Source: Halovivax sp. (GTDB lineage: Archaea > Halobacteriota > Halobacteria > Halobacteriales > Natrialbaceae). From it: a DNA stretch of 5,370 nucleotides. The notes beneath the pieces are model-generated. The model had not been told where the DNA came from, searched no databases, and saw only the letters and a program-made list of their open reading frames with translations. The first letter of the stretch is position 1, and every line of letters starts with the position of its first letter. The position numbers and the translations under genes were made by a program. Below are positions 4,852-5,370 of the stretch, in pieces. Location of the stretch: assembly GCA_007119345.1 (NCBI GenBank), contig SKPV01000237.1, positions 1 to 5,370 on the forward strand, given 5' to 3'.

Positions 4852-5370
4852 CTATCGACCCTCGAACGCCGGCTCCCGCCCCTCGGTGAACGCTGTCACG
4901 CCCTCCATCACGTCGTTCGTGTGGTACATGCCGATCTGCTCGCGGGCCTCCCGCTCCAGGTGCTCCTCGAAGGTGTTCGAATTCGCCCGCAAGAGGAGCC
5001 GCCGGAGCGACGAGAGCGCCCGCGTGGGCCCGTTCGCCAGCTCCGTCGCGCGCTCGTCGACCAGCTCGTCCAGCTCGTCGGCGGGAGCGACCTCGGCGAC
5101 GAGGCCCAGCTCGGCGGCCTCCGCGGCCCCCACCATCCGGCCCGTGGCGAGCAGCTCGAAGGCGGTCTGGACGCCGACGAGCCGGGGGAGATTCCACGTC
5201 GCCCCCGTATCGGCGGTGAGCCCGATCTTCGCGAACGAGAAGCCGAGCTTCGCGGACTCGGTGGCGTAGACCAGGTCGCAGGCGACCGCGAGCGCGGCGC
5301 CCGCGCCCACGGCGGGGCCGTCGACCCGCGCGATCACCGGCTTTCCGCAGGTCGCGATCTCGCGGACGGC
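4852..5370 (-). CDS. Enoyl-CoA hydratase/isomerase family protein (PaaG-like), C-terminal part
   Basis: The last 172 residues of a crotonase-fold protein that normally has about 260; the N-terminus lies past the right edge. In fragment numbering, DGPAVGAGAALAVACD (17-32) is the core with the second oxyanion-hole Gly, and FSFAKIGLTADTGATWNLPRL (44-64) covers the active-site loop. Classical enoyl-CoA hydratases have Glu at two positions here (CE-LA and PEI-IG); both are replaced (Ala and Ala/Lys). The loop instead keeps an Asp (D54, codon 5211-5209) matching the Asp of PaaG-type isomerases (PDCGGTW there, ADTGATW here). This suggests an isomerase of an aromatic or unsaturated acyl-CoA rather than a hydratase. 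The C-terminal helical region (EHLEREAREQIGMYHTNDVMEG, FTEGREPAFEGR) is normal and complete. The exact substrate cannot be read. Confidence 0.9.
   Translation of the reverse strand, partial: AVREIATCGKPVIARVDGPAVGAGAALAVACDLVYATESAKLGFSFAKIGLTADTGATWNLPRLVGVQTAFELLATGRMVGAAEAAELGLVAEVAPADELDELVDERATELANGPTRALSSLRRLLLRANSNTFEEHLEREAREQIGMYHTNDVMEGVTAFTEGREPAFEGR

Overview
The window reads as chromosomal DNA of a halophilic archaeon (Halobacteria). It is very GC-rich. The proteins are rich in Asp and Glu, a Tat-type lipoprotein signal is present, and three gene starts lie about 29 bp downstream of an archaeal BRE/TATA pair, which is the leaderless arrangement common in haloarchaea. I cannot name the genus.

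Layout, left to right. (1) 1-137, minus: the N-terminus of a Tat-exported lipoprotein that runs off the left edge. (2) 138-520: a gene-free stretch with a weak lipoprotein promoter and a perfect 30-bp tandem duplication. (3) 521-2206, minus: a 561-residue FAD-dependent oxidase resembling alkyldihydroxyacetonephosphate synthase (AGPS). (4) 2207-2337: a divergent control region with one promoter facing each way. Between them are a 12-bp palindrome and a one-mismatch copy 22 bp further on, a candidate shared operator. (5) 2338-3531, plus: a class I/II PLP aminotransferase. (6) 3532-3789: a convergent spacer with one GC-rich hairpin. (7) 4795-3790, minus: a two-gene operon of a winged-helix regulator (DUF7342-like) followed 7 nt later by a small protein with a TumE-like (DUF6516-type) Trp/Asp/His motif, possibly a toxin-antitoxin module. 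(8) 4852-5370, minus: the C-terminal two thirds of a crotonase-fold protein whose active site looks like PaaG isomerase rather than classical enoyl-CoA hydratase.

How the genes may work together. The oxidase and aminotransferase are probably co-controlled through the shared 2207-2337 region, which would fit catabolism of an amino acid or 2-hydroxy/2-oxo acid, but no substrate can be read from the sequence. The regulator/TumE-like pair is self-contained, with its own promoter and a coupled second gene. The crotonase belongs to acyl-CoA or aromatic acyl-CoA metabolism, and its partners lie outside the window. The features most worth following are the toxin-antitoxin-like pair, the paired palindromes in the divergent promoter, and an AGPS-like enzyme in an archaeon whose lipid biochemistry does not need AGPS.
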